From: a virus
Length of the DNA stretch: 64,000 nt
IMG/VR virus record: IMGVR_UViG_3300046170_000371
Location: 23,160 to 87,159 of that record
Strand: one strand, 5' to 3'
Shown piece after piece: positions 9,062-16,065 of this stretch. The stretch's first letter is position 1; the number at the start of each line of letters is the position of its first letter. The position numbers were made by a program, and so were the translations under genes. A model generated the notes under the pieces. That model ran no database searches and was not told the origin of the DNA. It worked only from the letters and a program-made list of their open reading frames with translations.

Positions 9062-9088
9062 CCCCCTCTAACGAGGGGGTATTTTTTT
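9062..9088 (+). terminator. Rho-independent terminator of the barrel gene
   Basis: A perfect 7-bp CCCCCTC/GAGGGGG stem with a TAAC loop is followed by a run of seven T. It lies 16 bases after the barrel stop and just before the end of the convergent gene at 9097-9411. Confidence 0.85.
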
Positions 9089-9096
9089 GTTCTTTT

Positions 9097-9411
9097 TTAA
9101 CTGTAGATATCTTTGTAAACGTTATCTAGCTGTGGTCTAAACCCTTCGCTCTTGCGTTTGTTCGCACCAATCTCTCGGTTACGTTCAATCTGTGCACCTA
9201 AGCCAACGCCCATACCACCTGTGCCTGGTGTTTGTGGTGTTGATGCTTGTGGACGCTTCGCTTGATAAGCACGGTCACCACGATATGCACGTGTCCTGCT
9301 TACTGCTTGAGCACGCTCGTTATATGCACCACTACCGTTGTAGTCACTTTTGTCTTGGTCGCTAAGCCTGCGCCTATCAACGGGTCCATTCTTGACACCA
9401 AACTTCTGCAC
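9097..9411 (-). CDS. Hypothetical basic, Gly/Gln-rich protein (104 aa)
   Basis: It starts with GTG. The sequence is low in hydrophobics, rich in Arg/Ala/Gln, and contains a flexible TPQTPGTGGMGVGLG segment. No known motif is seen. It is the last gene of the leftward block and ends next to the barrel terminator. The composition resembles small virion-associated proteins of this phage, such as those at 38.9-39.9 kb, but that is only a composition argument. Confidence 0.5.
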   Translation of the reverse strand: MQKFGVKNGPVDRRRLSDQDKSDYNGSGAYNERAQAVSRTRAYRGDRAYQAKRPQASTPQTPGTGGMGVGLGAQIERNREIGANKRKSEGFRPQLDNVYKDIYS

Positions 9412-9424
9412 GGCACTACCTTCG

Positions 9425-9622
9425 TTATGTATCTATTGTACTGAAGTAATCATCCCTAGGCTGTACATTGCCATCACAAATGAGCTTGTCTAAGTAATCT
9501 CTATCCGATTGCTCTAGTTCAACATAGTTGTCATAGAGCCACTGCCATGCACTGTGCCATTCATCTAATGAGTTGCATGCAGTACTGCCAAACGCAATGC
9601 GCTTAGCTTCTTTGACATTCAC
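9425..9622 (-). CDS. Hypothetical acidic protein (65 aa)
   Basis: A GTG start overlaps the TGA of the upstream gene (GTGA), which supports coupling. The product is helical and rich in Trp and Asp (LDEWHSAWQWLYDNYVELE). I do not recognise it. Confidence 0.5.
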   Translation of the reverse strand: MNVKEAKRIAFGSTACNSLDEWHSAWQWLYDNYVELEQSDRDYLDKLICDGNVQPRDDYFSTIDT

Positions 9623-9829
9623 AGACCCACTTCTTGGTTAAGCTTTTGCACTGCTTTAGCTACAGGCATCAGCGTAGCCATCAGCTTCTTAGGCGTCTCT
9701 GTTTCAATTAATGCAATCTTACTTTCGAAGCTCTGTAATCTTTGCGTCTTTCTTTTTAGTTTTGTAGTCAGTGAACTTCATACCAAGCAGCAGTGCTAGG
9801 GCAGGTCCAATTATATACTCTAGTGCCAT
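9619..9829 (-). CDS. Small membrane-anchored coiled-coil protein, one frameshift
   Basis: The protein begins MALEYIIGPALALLLGMKF, a single N-terminal membrane segment, then a lysine-rich stretch and a helical tail (KIALIETETPKKLMATLMPV to LNQEVGL). The frame breaks at about 9730 and rejoins after one extra base. Proteins of this shape are common in cyanophages next to lysis and integrase genes. A holin or spanin-like role is possible but not shown. Confidence 0.5.
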
Positions 9830-9863
9830 ATCTATTTGTTAGCTAGCGATAGTCTAGCCTAAA

Positions 9864-10190
9864 TTATCCAATCATAAGACCATCATCATCAAGGTCTTCA
9901 TTCTCATAGCTCTCGTCATCAATGTCAGTTGGCATAGGGTCGTCTGACATCATCAGCAGGTCCATAAAGGTCTCTTCACTAATGATTTCAGGCAGACCAT
10001 TCTGGTGCTCGTCAATCTTAAACATGATGCCGTTAGCCATCAGTGTCTGCTGCACTCCGTTCTTCTGCTCCATGCGTGACTTAAGCAGTCGCAAGCATGT
10101 CTTCTCCAATGCTGGGCGGCTCATACGATTGACTTCGTATCGTGCTCGTGTCAGAGCAAAGCGTTGTTCTATCGATAGTGCTGCGTTCAT
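9864..10190 (-). CDS. NblA-like small protein with acidic C-terminal tail
   Basis: Residues 4-55 fit the NblA pattern in spacing and key positions: LSIEQRFAL, V at about residue 19, MS, then LLKSRMEQKN and a terminal L. NblA tags phycobilisomes for degradation in cyanobacteria, and phage copies are known from freshwater cyanophages. Here the domain is followed by about 50 residues including a strongly acidic end (DIDDESYENEDLDDDG) that host NblA lacks. The match is by eye and could be chance. The gene overlaps the end of the upstream HNH gene by about 110 bases. Confidence 0.4.
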   Translation of the reverse strand: MNAALSIEQRFALTRARYEVNRMSRPALEKTCLRLLKSRMEQKNGVQQTLMANGIMFKIDEHQNGLPEIISEETFMDLLMMSDDPMPTDIDDESYENEDLDDDGLMIG

Positions 10191-10530
10191 CTAATTCTTC
10201 CTCAAATCTTTTGTTTGAAATCCATTCTTCAATCAATTCCTTTGCAGTCTCATTATAAAAAGACTGCTGTTGAAACCATACTAACCAAGGTTGAGAACCT
10301 TTGGAGTGATTACACTCAAGGCAGCATGGCAGCAAGTTACTGCGTAGGCTGTCTCCACCCTTTGACTTTGGCTTTATGTGGTCCAGTGTGGTTGCTCGAT
10401 GACACCTGCAGTATCCGCAGAGTCCACCCCATCCATACTTAATTGACTTTTTAAATCTGCGCTTGGCACTTTGCTTAGATAAGCAAGTGAGGTCGTACAT
10501 AAGGTCCGACCAGTCTTCAGCAATTCCCAT
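10081..10530 (-). CDS. HNH endonuclease with CxxC zinc site
   Basis: A compact HNH core: CGYCRCHRATTLDHIKPKSK, then GGDSLRSNLLPCCLECNHSK, giving the two CxxC pairs and the catalytic DH. The N-terminal 30 residues are basic. After residue 115 the frame runs 110 bases into the next gene; in another frame a TAG stop lies directly before that gene's ATG, so a single-base indel has probably lengthened this ORF. Likely a homing or restriction-like nuclease of the accessory region. Confidence 0.75.
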   Translation of the reverse strand: MGIAEDWSDLMYDLTCLSKQSAKRRFKKSIKYGWGGLCGYCRCHRATTLDHIKPKSKGGDSLRSNLLPCCLECNHSKGSQPWLVWFQQQSFYNETAKELIEEWISNKRFEEELDERSTIDRTTLCSDTSTIRSQSYEPPSIGEDMLATA

Positions 10531-10596
10531 AGTTGTTATTAGGCAACTGCCTTAACTATAGTTATGTAACGTCTCCTATGTGTCTATGTAGTGCGA

Positions 10597-10837
10597 TTAA
10601 TTGCACTTCTTAGCAACTAGTTGGTCCATCTTATCTTCAATCCTAATGAGATGGTCCTCCATACGTAGCATTGCTGCTGTGAACTCCTGCTTTGGAGTGT
10701 ATGTTTCAACTAACTTTAGCTCAAGCTTAGTCTACCTTGCTGTCTAACAAAGTCACACGATGATTTACTTTATTAAAAAGCACAGCAGTACCTGTAACTA
10801 CAGCAATAATAACGGGCACGAATGTTTCAATCATCAT
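10597..10837 (-). CDS. Small membrane-anchored coiled-coil protein, one frameshift
   Basis: It begins MMIETFVPVIIAVVTGTAVLF, one membrane segment, then a helix that continues in a second frame (LELKLVETYTPKQEFTAAML, MEDHLIRIEDKMDQLVAKK) after a break at about 10736. The design matches the 9619-9829 protein: N-terminal anchor plus cytoplasmic or periplasmic coil. The first codons overlap the upstream gene. Possible holin or spanin partner; not proven. Confidence 0.5.
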
Positions 10838-11084
10838 TTTCCACAGCCTTATAGCTAGTTGAGATAGACCATCCGTCTTCACCAAACGTGCCGGTCTCTT
10901 TGGTTTCCCATTTGTCTTCAGCCTTTTCAACAGGCTGCGTTTCAATCCACTCTTCTTCTGCCGCATCAAGCTTATGCGGAAGGGTGGTGTAGAACTTCTT
11001 TGCTTGTATGGCACGCTGAATTCTCTCCAAGTCTGAGCGTGTGTCAAACCTGAAGATCCATTTCCCATCACTGGGAATATTGCC
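10827..11084 (-). CDS. Hypothetical protein (about 80 aa), start uncertain
   Basis: The open frame holds GKWIFRFDTRSDLERIQRAI, then a Glu/Trp-rich tail (EEEWIETQPVEKAEDKWETK). No ATG begins the conserved-looking part; the only start codon in frame is TTG at 11030, which would cut off the IFRFDTR segment. An indel near the CTAGG at 11085 may have removed the start. The gene lies between two small membrane protein genes. Confidence 0.45.
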   Translation of the reverse strand, partial: GNIPSDGKWIFRFDTRSDLERIQRAIQAKKFYTTLPHKLDAAEEEWIETQPVEKAEDKWETKETGTFGEDGWSISTSYKAVENDD

Positions 11085-11233
11085 TAGTCCTTTTTTTCAG
11101 AGCCGGGCTTCATGGTGTTCACTGCACTAAGCACAAGCTGAATCATGCTGTTCGACTTCAATGGAGTCAGAGCAATGATTTCACTAGCAGCTGCAAGAAC
11201 AATCCAGAAGATTGCTGATTCTAGGATAGCCAT
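11084..11233 (-). CDS. Small membrane protein (49 aa)
   Basis: It begins MAILESAIFWIVLAAASEII, a hydrophobic helix, then a basic end (MKPGSEKKD). This is typical of small cyanophage membrane proteins and could be a holin component. It is the first gene downstream of the integrase in the leftward direction, after the 140-base repeat region. Confidence 0.5.
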   Translation of the reverse strand: MAILESAIFWIVLAAASEIIALTPLKSNSMIQLVLSAVNTMKPGSEKKD

Positions 11234-11274
11234 TGTATTAATGAGGACTAACGTTATCTTTATTTTAACTACTA

Positions 11275-11383
11275 AACTACGCTAACTACAGTAGTTTTCT
11301 ATATATCTATTATTTAATCCTACGTAGCTCCTATATATCTATTATTTAAAAACAGTATATAGGGATTAGCGTAGTTAGCGTAG
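11275..11383. repeat. Repeat cluster behind the integrase, including one arm of a long-range inverted repeat
   Basis: Three repeat types overlap here. Positions 11275-11305 match the reverse complement of 63496-63526 at 30 of 31 bases. CTATATATCTATTATTTAA occurs twice exactly (11299-11317 and 11331-11349, period 32). TTAGCGTAG occurs twice in tandem (11366-11383), overlapping the integrase stop codon, and its complement CTACGCTAA occurs at 11277-11285. Repeated short sites near an integrase are typical of recombinase or accessory-factor binding arms. Confidence 0.7.
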
Positions 11384-12103
11384 CTTTTGTAGCGCTGCTT
11401 GTAGTAAGTGGAGGCGTGTCTTCCCGTACTGAGCAGTGGTAGAAGCTTTAGCGTGACCAGTAAGAATATCAATCATATATTCCTCAATGCCTGCGTCTCT
11501 ACAACGAGTGTGAAAACTATGGCGAAGCGTATGTGCTGCTTCAAACTTAGGTAGCTGCATATTCTTTCTAAAGTTTTCGCTCCAGCTAGCGCCAGGGCGT
11601 AACGCTTTTGATTGACGAAAGTTACCTATCACCCGAGTACAGGCAGGGTGGATGGGCACCTTCCTTCTTGATGGTCTGTTTTTTAAGTCGCGGTTCTCTT
11701 GGTCTGTAAATGTGAAGTATGGAATGTCTGCATCTTGCACGATGTTCTGTGGGTCAAGCCCTGCTACTTCACCGATGCGTGCGCCTGTAAACCAAAGGAT
11801 TACAAAGTATGGGTCGTCGTGATACTGCTTGTAGTAATCCCACTCGTAGAACTCTGGGTCCCTGCTTTCAATTACAAGCCCATCGTCTGCATCTAACCAA
11901 GGGTTATCAGCTTTTGTACCAGGCACCAGCTTCATCTTTCTACCTTTATTCCAGATGGCTTTAAGACTGCTGAGCCTTGTCTTTGTTGTGCTTTCACACA
12001 CCCGCTCTAACCAGTAGATGCGTTGGTCAAGCACTACTTCATCTGTGACTTGGTCAATCGTTAGTTCTCCAATAGGTCCGACTGGCTTTGAGCCAGTTGG
12101 CAT
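11375..12103 (-). CDS. int: Tyrosine integrase (site-specific recombinase)
   Basis: Catalyses phage integration and excision. All catalytic residues are visible: GARIGEVAGL (Arg), RRKVPIHP (Lys), HTLRHSFHTR (His-x-x-Arg), LTGHA (His) and TAQYGKTRL (Tyr nucleophile near residue 225). At 242 residues it is short in the core-binding domain. A second frame upstream (ATG 12174, MNPMKVQTLAAKLKKLYKI) looks like the missing N-terminus, so the true start may be 12174 with an indel near 12100. It lies 140 bases from a tRNA-Ser fragment that should be attP. Confidence 0.85.
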   Translation of the reverse strand: MPTGSKPVGPIGELTIDQVTDEVVLDQRIYWLERVCESTTKTRLSSLKAIWNKGRKMKLVPGTKADNPWLDADDGLVIESRDPEFYEWDYYKQYHDDPYFVILWFTGARIGEVAGLDPQNIVQDADIPYFTFTDQENRDLKNRPSRRKVPIHPACTRVIGNFRQSKALRPGASWSENFRKNMQLPKFEAAHTLRHSFHTRCRDAGIEEYMIDILTGHAKASTTAQYGKTRLHLLQAALQKLR

Positions 12104-12208
12104 ACGGTGGAGTCTGTGATTTTGTAAAGCTTCTTAAGCTTTGCGGCAAGGGTTTGCACCTTCATAGGGTTCATTTGGGATATAAGCAACGCCTATCAAC
12201 AACCTATT

Positions 12209-12231
12209 AAAAAACCCCACGATGTGTGGGG
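12209..12231 (-). terminator. Rho-independent terminator on the minus strand
   Basis: Read leftward, CCCCAC/GTGGGG with an ACATC loop is followed by six T. It ends transcription of the small-gene cluster 12334-13486 before the attP site and integrase, so the integrase should have its own promoter. Confidence 0.85.
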
Positions 12232-12245
12232 TAGGTGATGGGGAA

Positions 12246-12273
12246 CGGAGAGGGTCGGATTCGAACCCACTCC
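12246..12273 (-). other. attP: tRNA-Ser 3'-end fragment, probable attP core
   Basis: Read leftward, the segment contains GGGTTCGAATCC followed by CCTCTCCG: a T-loop and the 3' acceptor strand of a bacterial tRNA-Ser. The 5' half is missing, since no GGAGAGG lies upstream at tRNA distance, and the T stem has one G-G mismatch. So it is not a working tRNA gene. Next to a tyrosine integrase this is the standard form of a phage attP that restores the host tRNA gene upon integration. Confidence 0.7.
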
Positions 12274-12333
12274 TTTGGCGTAGCTAAGCGTAGATTAGCA
12301 CGTCAAGTACCCTCGTCTAATCAGCTGTACTTA

Positions 12334-12705
12334 TCAGTCTGGTTGCTTGGAGTACTGCTTGCCCTTGGCTGTATCAGCACGTTTCTTAGCAGTGGTGCGT
12401 GCGTACTCTTTGTCGCTCATACCGTCACGCTTCTTCTTCGGGAGGTAACGCTCACCTGTTGCGCCTTTACCTTCGGTGCTGTTCTTGCCTGACTTAGTAC
12501 CCCAATCTTCCTTGGTCCACTTTTTCATCTTGTTATCTTTGGCAGAAGGTTTACTACCTTCGTAGCCACCACCACTGTCTTTGTAGTACTTGGTTGCAAG
12601 CTGCATAGCACGAGCAGAGTGCTTGCCACCCATCTTTGCTTTCGCTCTTGATTTAGCGGCAGCCCATTTCTTTGGGTCTTTCTTTGTTGCTACTCCATCA
12701 GCCAT
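12334..12705 (-). CDS. DUF5872-like small basic protein
   Basis: Lysine-rich, with the pattern KKWAAAKSRAKAKMGGKHSA, KYYKDSGGGY, KKWTKEDWGTKSG and ERYLPKKK that I associate with DUF5872. The family is of unknown function and likely binds nucleic acid. I use ATG 12705 (MADGVATKKD), which overlaps the upstream stop by eight bases. The terminator at 12209-12231 follows. Confidence 0.6.
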   Translation of the reverse strand: MADGVATKKDPKKWAAAKSRAKAKMGGKHSARAMQLATKYYKDSGGGYEGSKPSAKDNKMKKWTKEDWGTKSGKNSTEGKGATGERYLPKKKRDGMSDKEYARTTAKKRADTAKGKQYSKQPD

Positions 12706-12781
12706 GCTTACACCCACAATCTTTTTTTACTTTTGCTTTCTTCTTATCGAGGAAAGCTTGTGCTTGTTGCTTCTTAGTCAT
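12698..12781 (-). CDS. Tiny lysine-rich peptide (27 aa), paralogue of the next one
   Basis: It starts MTKKQQAQAFLDKKKAK and ends CGCKHG. The first half closely matches the neighbour at 12774-12932 (MSKQKAQAFFEKKKEE), so one arose by duplication. Start and stop overlap both neighbours, which argues that it is translated by coupling. Confidence 0.45.
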   Translation of the reverse strand: MTKKQQAQAFLDKKKAKVKKDCGCKHG

Positions 12782-12932
12782 CGGACTTGCCGTTCTTCTT
12801 TTCGAAGTGCTTGCGTAGTCCTTCAGGCATCTTAGATGAATCAGTAGACTTTTTCTCGTCTCCTTCTTTCATCTTGCCTTTAGTTTCTTCTTTCTTCTTT
12901 TCGAAGAATGCTTGTGCTTTTTGTTTAGACAT
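12774..12932 (-). CDS. Small charged protein (52 aa)
   Basis: MSKQKAQAFFEKKKEETKGK at the start, then PEGLRKHFEKKNGKSDD. It repeats a KAQAFFEKK-like helix and is almost all charged. No family is known to me. Part of a four-gene cluster of small basic proteins with tight overlaps. Confidence 0.5.
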   Translation of the reverse strand: MSKQKAQAFFEKKKEETKGKMKEGDEKKSTDSSKMPEGLRKHFEKKNGKSDD

Positions 12933-12935
12933 GGA

Positions 12936-13235
12936 TTAACATTTCCAACGACGACGTGCTGCTTTACCGCGTTCACCAGTCCAACCACGTGAGCGTGCAC
13001 AGAATGATTTCTTGCGAGCACCTGCTTTAGTACCAGGTTTACCATTAGGTGCTGGAGCTTTTAAATTGCTACCAGTCCTTTTATTAATAGATGCACGACC
13101 TTTAGCAGTCAGTCCTGCGCCTTCTTTAACGGATAGTTTGTGTCCGCCTTTGACGGTCATACCATCCATAGCACCTTTCTTTTTACTCTTGCCGTGAGCT
13201 TGTGCTTTAGATTTTGCGGCAGCTCTATCAGCCAT
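12936..13235 (-). CDS. DUF6321-like small basic protein
   Basis: The pattern MTVKGGHKLSVKEGAGLTAK, GRASINKRTGSNLKAP and KSFCARSRGWTGERG fits the DUF6321-type proteins common in marine phages. Very basic, probably nucleic-acid binding, function unknown. I use the ATG of MADRAAAKSK rather than the upstream MLS start. Confidence 0.6.
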   Translation of the reverse strand: MADRAAAKSKAQAHGKSKKKGAMDGMTVKGGHKLSVKEGAGLTAKGRASINKRTGSNLKAPAPNGKPGTKAGARKKSFCARSRGWTGERGKAARRRWKC

Positions 13236-13267
13236 AGATAACAAGTGTGATGCTTTATATAGTTTAA

Positions 13268-13486
13268 CTAAAAATCTTCTTCTTTTTCTTTTTTCTCTTG
13301 CACTTTTGTAATGCCGTAGCTTGCTAGTACTGTTGTAACAAGAGAGCTTATAAATGCTGAGTCAACACTTTTTGCCATGCCAAAGTAACTAGCAGTAAGC
13401 ACAGCAAGCGACCAGGTCAATACGCCTGCTGGAATGATGTTATGAAATAATTGCCTTATTATATTATTCTTTTTGGGACTGTCCAT
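13268..13486 (-). CDS. Small membrane protein, holin candidate (72 aa)
   Basis: Starting at MDSPKKNNIIRQL, the protein has two hydrophobic helices (AGVLTWSLAVLTASYFGMA and AFISSLVTTVLASYGI) and a charged tail (KVQEKKEKEEDF). That is a class II holin shape: two membrane spans with a charged C-terminus. The endolysin is 2 kb away on the other strand. It could equally be any small membrane protein. Confidence 0.45.
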   Translation of the reverse strand: MDSPKKNNIIRQLFHNIIPAGVLTWSLAVLTASYFGMAKSVDSAFISSLVTTVLASYGITKVQEKKEKEEDF

Positions 13487-13539
13487 TAGAATACACTGAG
13501 GAAAAGATACAATAGTTAAAGCAACTTGTATGCAAATGT

Positions 13540-13920
13540 ATGAAGCGCTTACTTCTATTATTGCTGATTGCTGCACCTGTTAGCGCTCAATCAGTTACTC
13601 CTAATTTCACTACTGGTTCAATGACGCAGACAGTGACTGCTACTCAAGAAGTTACTGAAACTATTGCTATTGAACGCTTCGGTGGTGCGGTTTCAACGTG
13701 GAATGGAGATAATGTGCAACCTACAGGAGACGCTACTGCTACGTCTCCAGCAACCATTGATTTAACAGGCAGTAGTACTCAATTTTATGTCGTTGATCCG
13801 AGTCAGCCGTGGCAACTAGAAATCATTACAAGAGCAGCAGGATTAGTAGAGACAGAGGATGTGACAAGAACAATCGAAACAAACACTACTACCAATACTT
13901 TGTCGGTATTCTCGCAGTAA
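13540..13920 (+). CDS. Exported hypothetical protein with signal peptide (126 aa)
   Basis: Residues 1-16 (KRLLLLLLIAAPVSA) are a signal peptide with an ASA-type cleavage site. The rest is Thr-rich beta sequence (TVTATQEVTETIAIERFGG, ATIDLTGSSTQFYVVD). It is transcribed opposite to its neighbours. It overlaps the start of the next + strand gene. A surface or periplasmic role is inferred from the signal only. Confidence 0.6.
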   Translation: MKRLLLLLLIAAPVSAQSVTPNFTTGSMTQTVTATQEVTETIAIERFGGAVSTWNGDNVQPTGDATATSPATIDLTGSSTQFYVVDPSQPWQLEIITRAAGLVETEDVTRTIETNTTTNTLSVFSQ

Positions 13921-14369
13921 TTTTCTGTAGCCCTGTATTTGCTGAAGGTAATACAAGTGTTGCTGCTAATCCAGTGGCGGCAATCAGTGGTTCAGTCGCT
14001 AACCAAGCGGTACAAATTAATCAAGGCTCTTTAAGCACACAATCATTTGCAACAGGGCCACTACTGTAATGGTCCTGTAATTAGTATTACACCTTATTAC
14101 TTGCAGACTGAATCGTTTACTTCTGTGTATGCGACTAATAGAAACTATGGTGGGCAGATAAGTTTGTCGATGCCACTTGATGGCAGTTCAGTTGAACTGT
14201 GTAAAGCACTAGCTCGTCAGAGGTTAGAGAAAGGGTCGGCTTGACTATGAGCTTGTGCGTATTAAAGAGTGCATCAATATACATCAGAGTGGATACTTGA
14301 TACATCCCTGAAAGTCCGTTCTATTCTATTTGCGCCGACGTTCTAGTTGCCGCTGACGTGCCCAAGTAA
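13809..14369 (+). CDS. Exported cyanophage-type hypothetical protein, three frameshifts
   Basis: A membrane/signal segment (YFVGILAVIFCSPVFAEG) leads to AISGSVANQAVQINQGSLST, HYCNGPVISITPYYLQTES, ISLSMPLDGSSVELCKALAR, RLDYELVRIKECINIHQSGY and HPESPFYSICADV. I recognise this pattern from cyanophage genomes but not a function. Breaks at about 14058, 14236 and 14311 each remove with one base of a GGG or CCC run. The start is unclear: the first in-frame start is GTG 13809, overlapping the previous gene by 110 bases. The 3' end overlaps the convergent gene. Confidence 0.55.
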
Positions 14370-14891
14370 CTACTCTCTTGCCACGACGCTTCTGTATCTT
14401 ATTGAGAATGACTTTCAATAGTGGCTTTATAAGCTTCAAAAGGTAATCAAAAAAAGTTTTAGCTACTAGAGCACCACCGACTGACGCTACTGCTGCGACA
14501 GTTGCTGTTGTTGCTGTGACAATCATTACTTCATTCGTAGGTAACGGTAGTTCAACTTCAATAATTGGAACGATGATTGCGTTACCTTCTGGCTCAACTT
14601 CAGTAAGAACTTCTGGTAGTTCAGGCAGGGGAGGTAGTGGTGGTGCTGGGGAGGTGACGGAGTGGTACAGGTGGAGGTGGCTGTACTGACTGCGGAGGAT
14701 TACTTTGCTCTTGCTCTACTGGCTTCACTAGGTTGAGATGTTTGTGGAACACCTGGTTCAGCTATATCTTTTACTCGTGGTGGTATAGGCACCCATCTTG
14801 GTGGCTCAACCAACGGCAAATCTAATGTTGGAGCAGGTAACTGAAATGCGTTTGGTAAAGGTATTGGTGGTAGCAGTGGTGCTACTTCCAT
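14326..14891 (-). CDS. Proline-rich virion-type protein with C-terminal membrane segment, two frameshifts
   Basis: The N-terminal 130 residues are proline-rich (LLPPIPLPNAFQLPAP, then PPPP-type stretches), followed by NEVMIVTATTATVAAVASVG, a hydrophobic helix and a basic tail (KIQKRRGKRVVTWARQRQ). The frame breaks at about 14745 and 14665. The layout, a proline spacer then a membrane helix and a basic tail, recurs in cyanophage structural proteins near the lysis genes. Possible spanin-like role, since it could cross the periplasm, but this is a guess. Confidence 0.5.
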
Positions 14892-15019
14892 CTATCCATT
14901 GGGTCTTCATCACCCTCGCAGATAGCAACTGCTCGTTTGTAAAAATAGCAGTCTGTCTTATCTGCTTCTTCTAAAGCTTCTCTTACCTTCTCCCAATTCT
15001 TTCGTTCTGCTTCACTCAT
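14882..15019 (-). CDS. Small acidic hypothetical protein (45 aa)
   Basis: MSEAERKNWEKVREALEEAD at the start, with two Cys later. It overlaps both neighbours at start and stop, typical of a coupled operon. No function recognised. Confidence 0.5.
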   Translation of the reverse strand: MSEAERKNWEKVREALEEADKTDCYFYKRAVAICEGDEDPMDRWK

Positions 15020-15288
15020 TCGTTCGTTTTAATAAAGTCCATTTCAGCGTGCATCAGGTCACTGAGGTTAGACACCTGAGCGCAGCAGTTTTTGATGAGC
15101 CCACGTTGATTAGGCGTGAGGTTCTCTGCTTCAATTACATCTTCTGATAACACATTAGAGATATCACCAAGTGCCATAACGATGGCTGGCATTCCCCATT
15201 TTTCTACAAGCGACGACATCGCAGAGAGCAGTGGGTTTGACCCTGTCTCTACAATTTTCCAGAAGTTAGCTCTTTCTTCAGTCGTCAT
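15016..15288 (-). CDS. Hypothetical helical protein (90 aa)
   Basis: MTTEERANFWKIVETGSNPL, then several amphipathic helices (SAMSSLVEKWGMPAIVMALG). I do not recognise a family. First gene of the short leftward operon 15288-14326; diverges from the endolysin gene with 60 bases between. Confidence 0.5.
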   Translation of the reverse strand: MTTEERANFWKIVETGSNPLLSAMSSLVEKWGMPAIVMALGDISNVLSEDVIEAENLTPNQRGLIKNCCAQVSNLSDLMHAEMDFIKTNE

Positions 15289-15348
15289 AATGTAGCCCTA
15301 TGTTAATACTATTCTAAAGTAGAATGTGTCAATAGAGTTATATTTATT

Positions 15349-16065
15349 ATGCCTGAGATTTCCGTAGATGAGTTCGTCAATTTCTTTAAATATTATAAGG
15401 ATGAACCACATCAGCGAGCAGGAGTTAAAGAGCTCTATCGTTATCTTGATTTAATTAGCAAGGATGATACATCATCTTGGATTAAAATCTATCGTGAAGG
15501 ACCAAAGAAATCAGCACCAGTCAAAGCTGCTGATGAAGTTCATGTAACTAAAGCACAGCTCGCTGCAATCTGGGGATGCTCTGCTGATTTAATTCACGAC
15601 TATGAGATTGATGAAATGAACTCGTGCTTGGAGAAGTATGAGATTACAACTGCTCCACGCATCCGTCACTTCTTATCACAGACAGGACACGAGAGTGGTG
15701 GGGGGCGTTATAAGAAAGAGCTTGCTAGTGGGGAAGCGTATAACGGAAGAGATGACTTAGGTAATACCTCGCCTGGTGATGGACCTAAATACAAAGGTGC
15801 TGGTTACATCCAGCTCACTGGCAAGTACAACTACTCGCGCTTGGCTGAATACTTAGATGACCCTCGTGTGATGGAAGGCGTTGAGTATGTAGCAGAAAAC
15901 CTGCCGTTTACATCAGCAGGTTACTGGTGGGAAGATAATAAGATGAACGAACTAATTGATAGTGGTGCTGATGTAGTAGCTGTAACCCGCCGAGTGAATG
16001 GCGGGACTAACGGGCTAGCTGATAGAGAACATTACTACCAGCGTTGCCTTCAGCAGATTCAGTAA
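15349..16065 (+). CDS. GH19-family endolysin
   Basis: Degrades host peptidoglycan for lysis. Residues 1-65 form an N-terminal domain of unclear type. From about residue 66 the GH19 chitinase/lysozyme fold appears: QLAAIWGC, RIRHFLSQTGHESGGG with the catalytic Glu, YNGRDDLGNTSPGDGPKYKG, GAGYIQLTGKYNY and VTRRVNGGTNG. Length 238 fits a phage endolysin with one extra domain. There is no signal peptide, so release needs a holin; candidates are the small membrane proteins at 13.3 and 25.8 kb. Convergent with the giant fibre gene. Confidence 0.85.
   Translation: MPEISVDEFVNFFKYYKDEPHQRAGVKELYRYLDLISKDDTSSWIKIYREGPKKSAPVKAADEVHVTKAQLAAIWGCSADLIHDYEIDEMNSCLEKYEITTAPRIRHFLSQTGHESGGGRYKKELASGEAYNGRDDLGNTSPGDGPKYKGAGYIQLTGKYNYSRLAEYLDDPRVMEGVEYVAENLPFTSAGYWWEDNKMNELIDSGADVVAVTRRVNGGTNGLADREHYYQRCLQQIQ

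Noticed and set aside
12246-12335. Complete tRNA-Ser gene
   Set aside because: No 5' acceptor strand, D arm or convincing anticodon stem is found at the right distance, and the T stem has a mismatch; only the 3' end is present.
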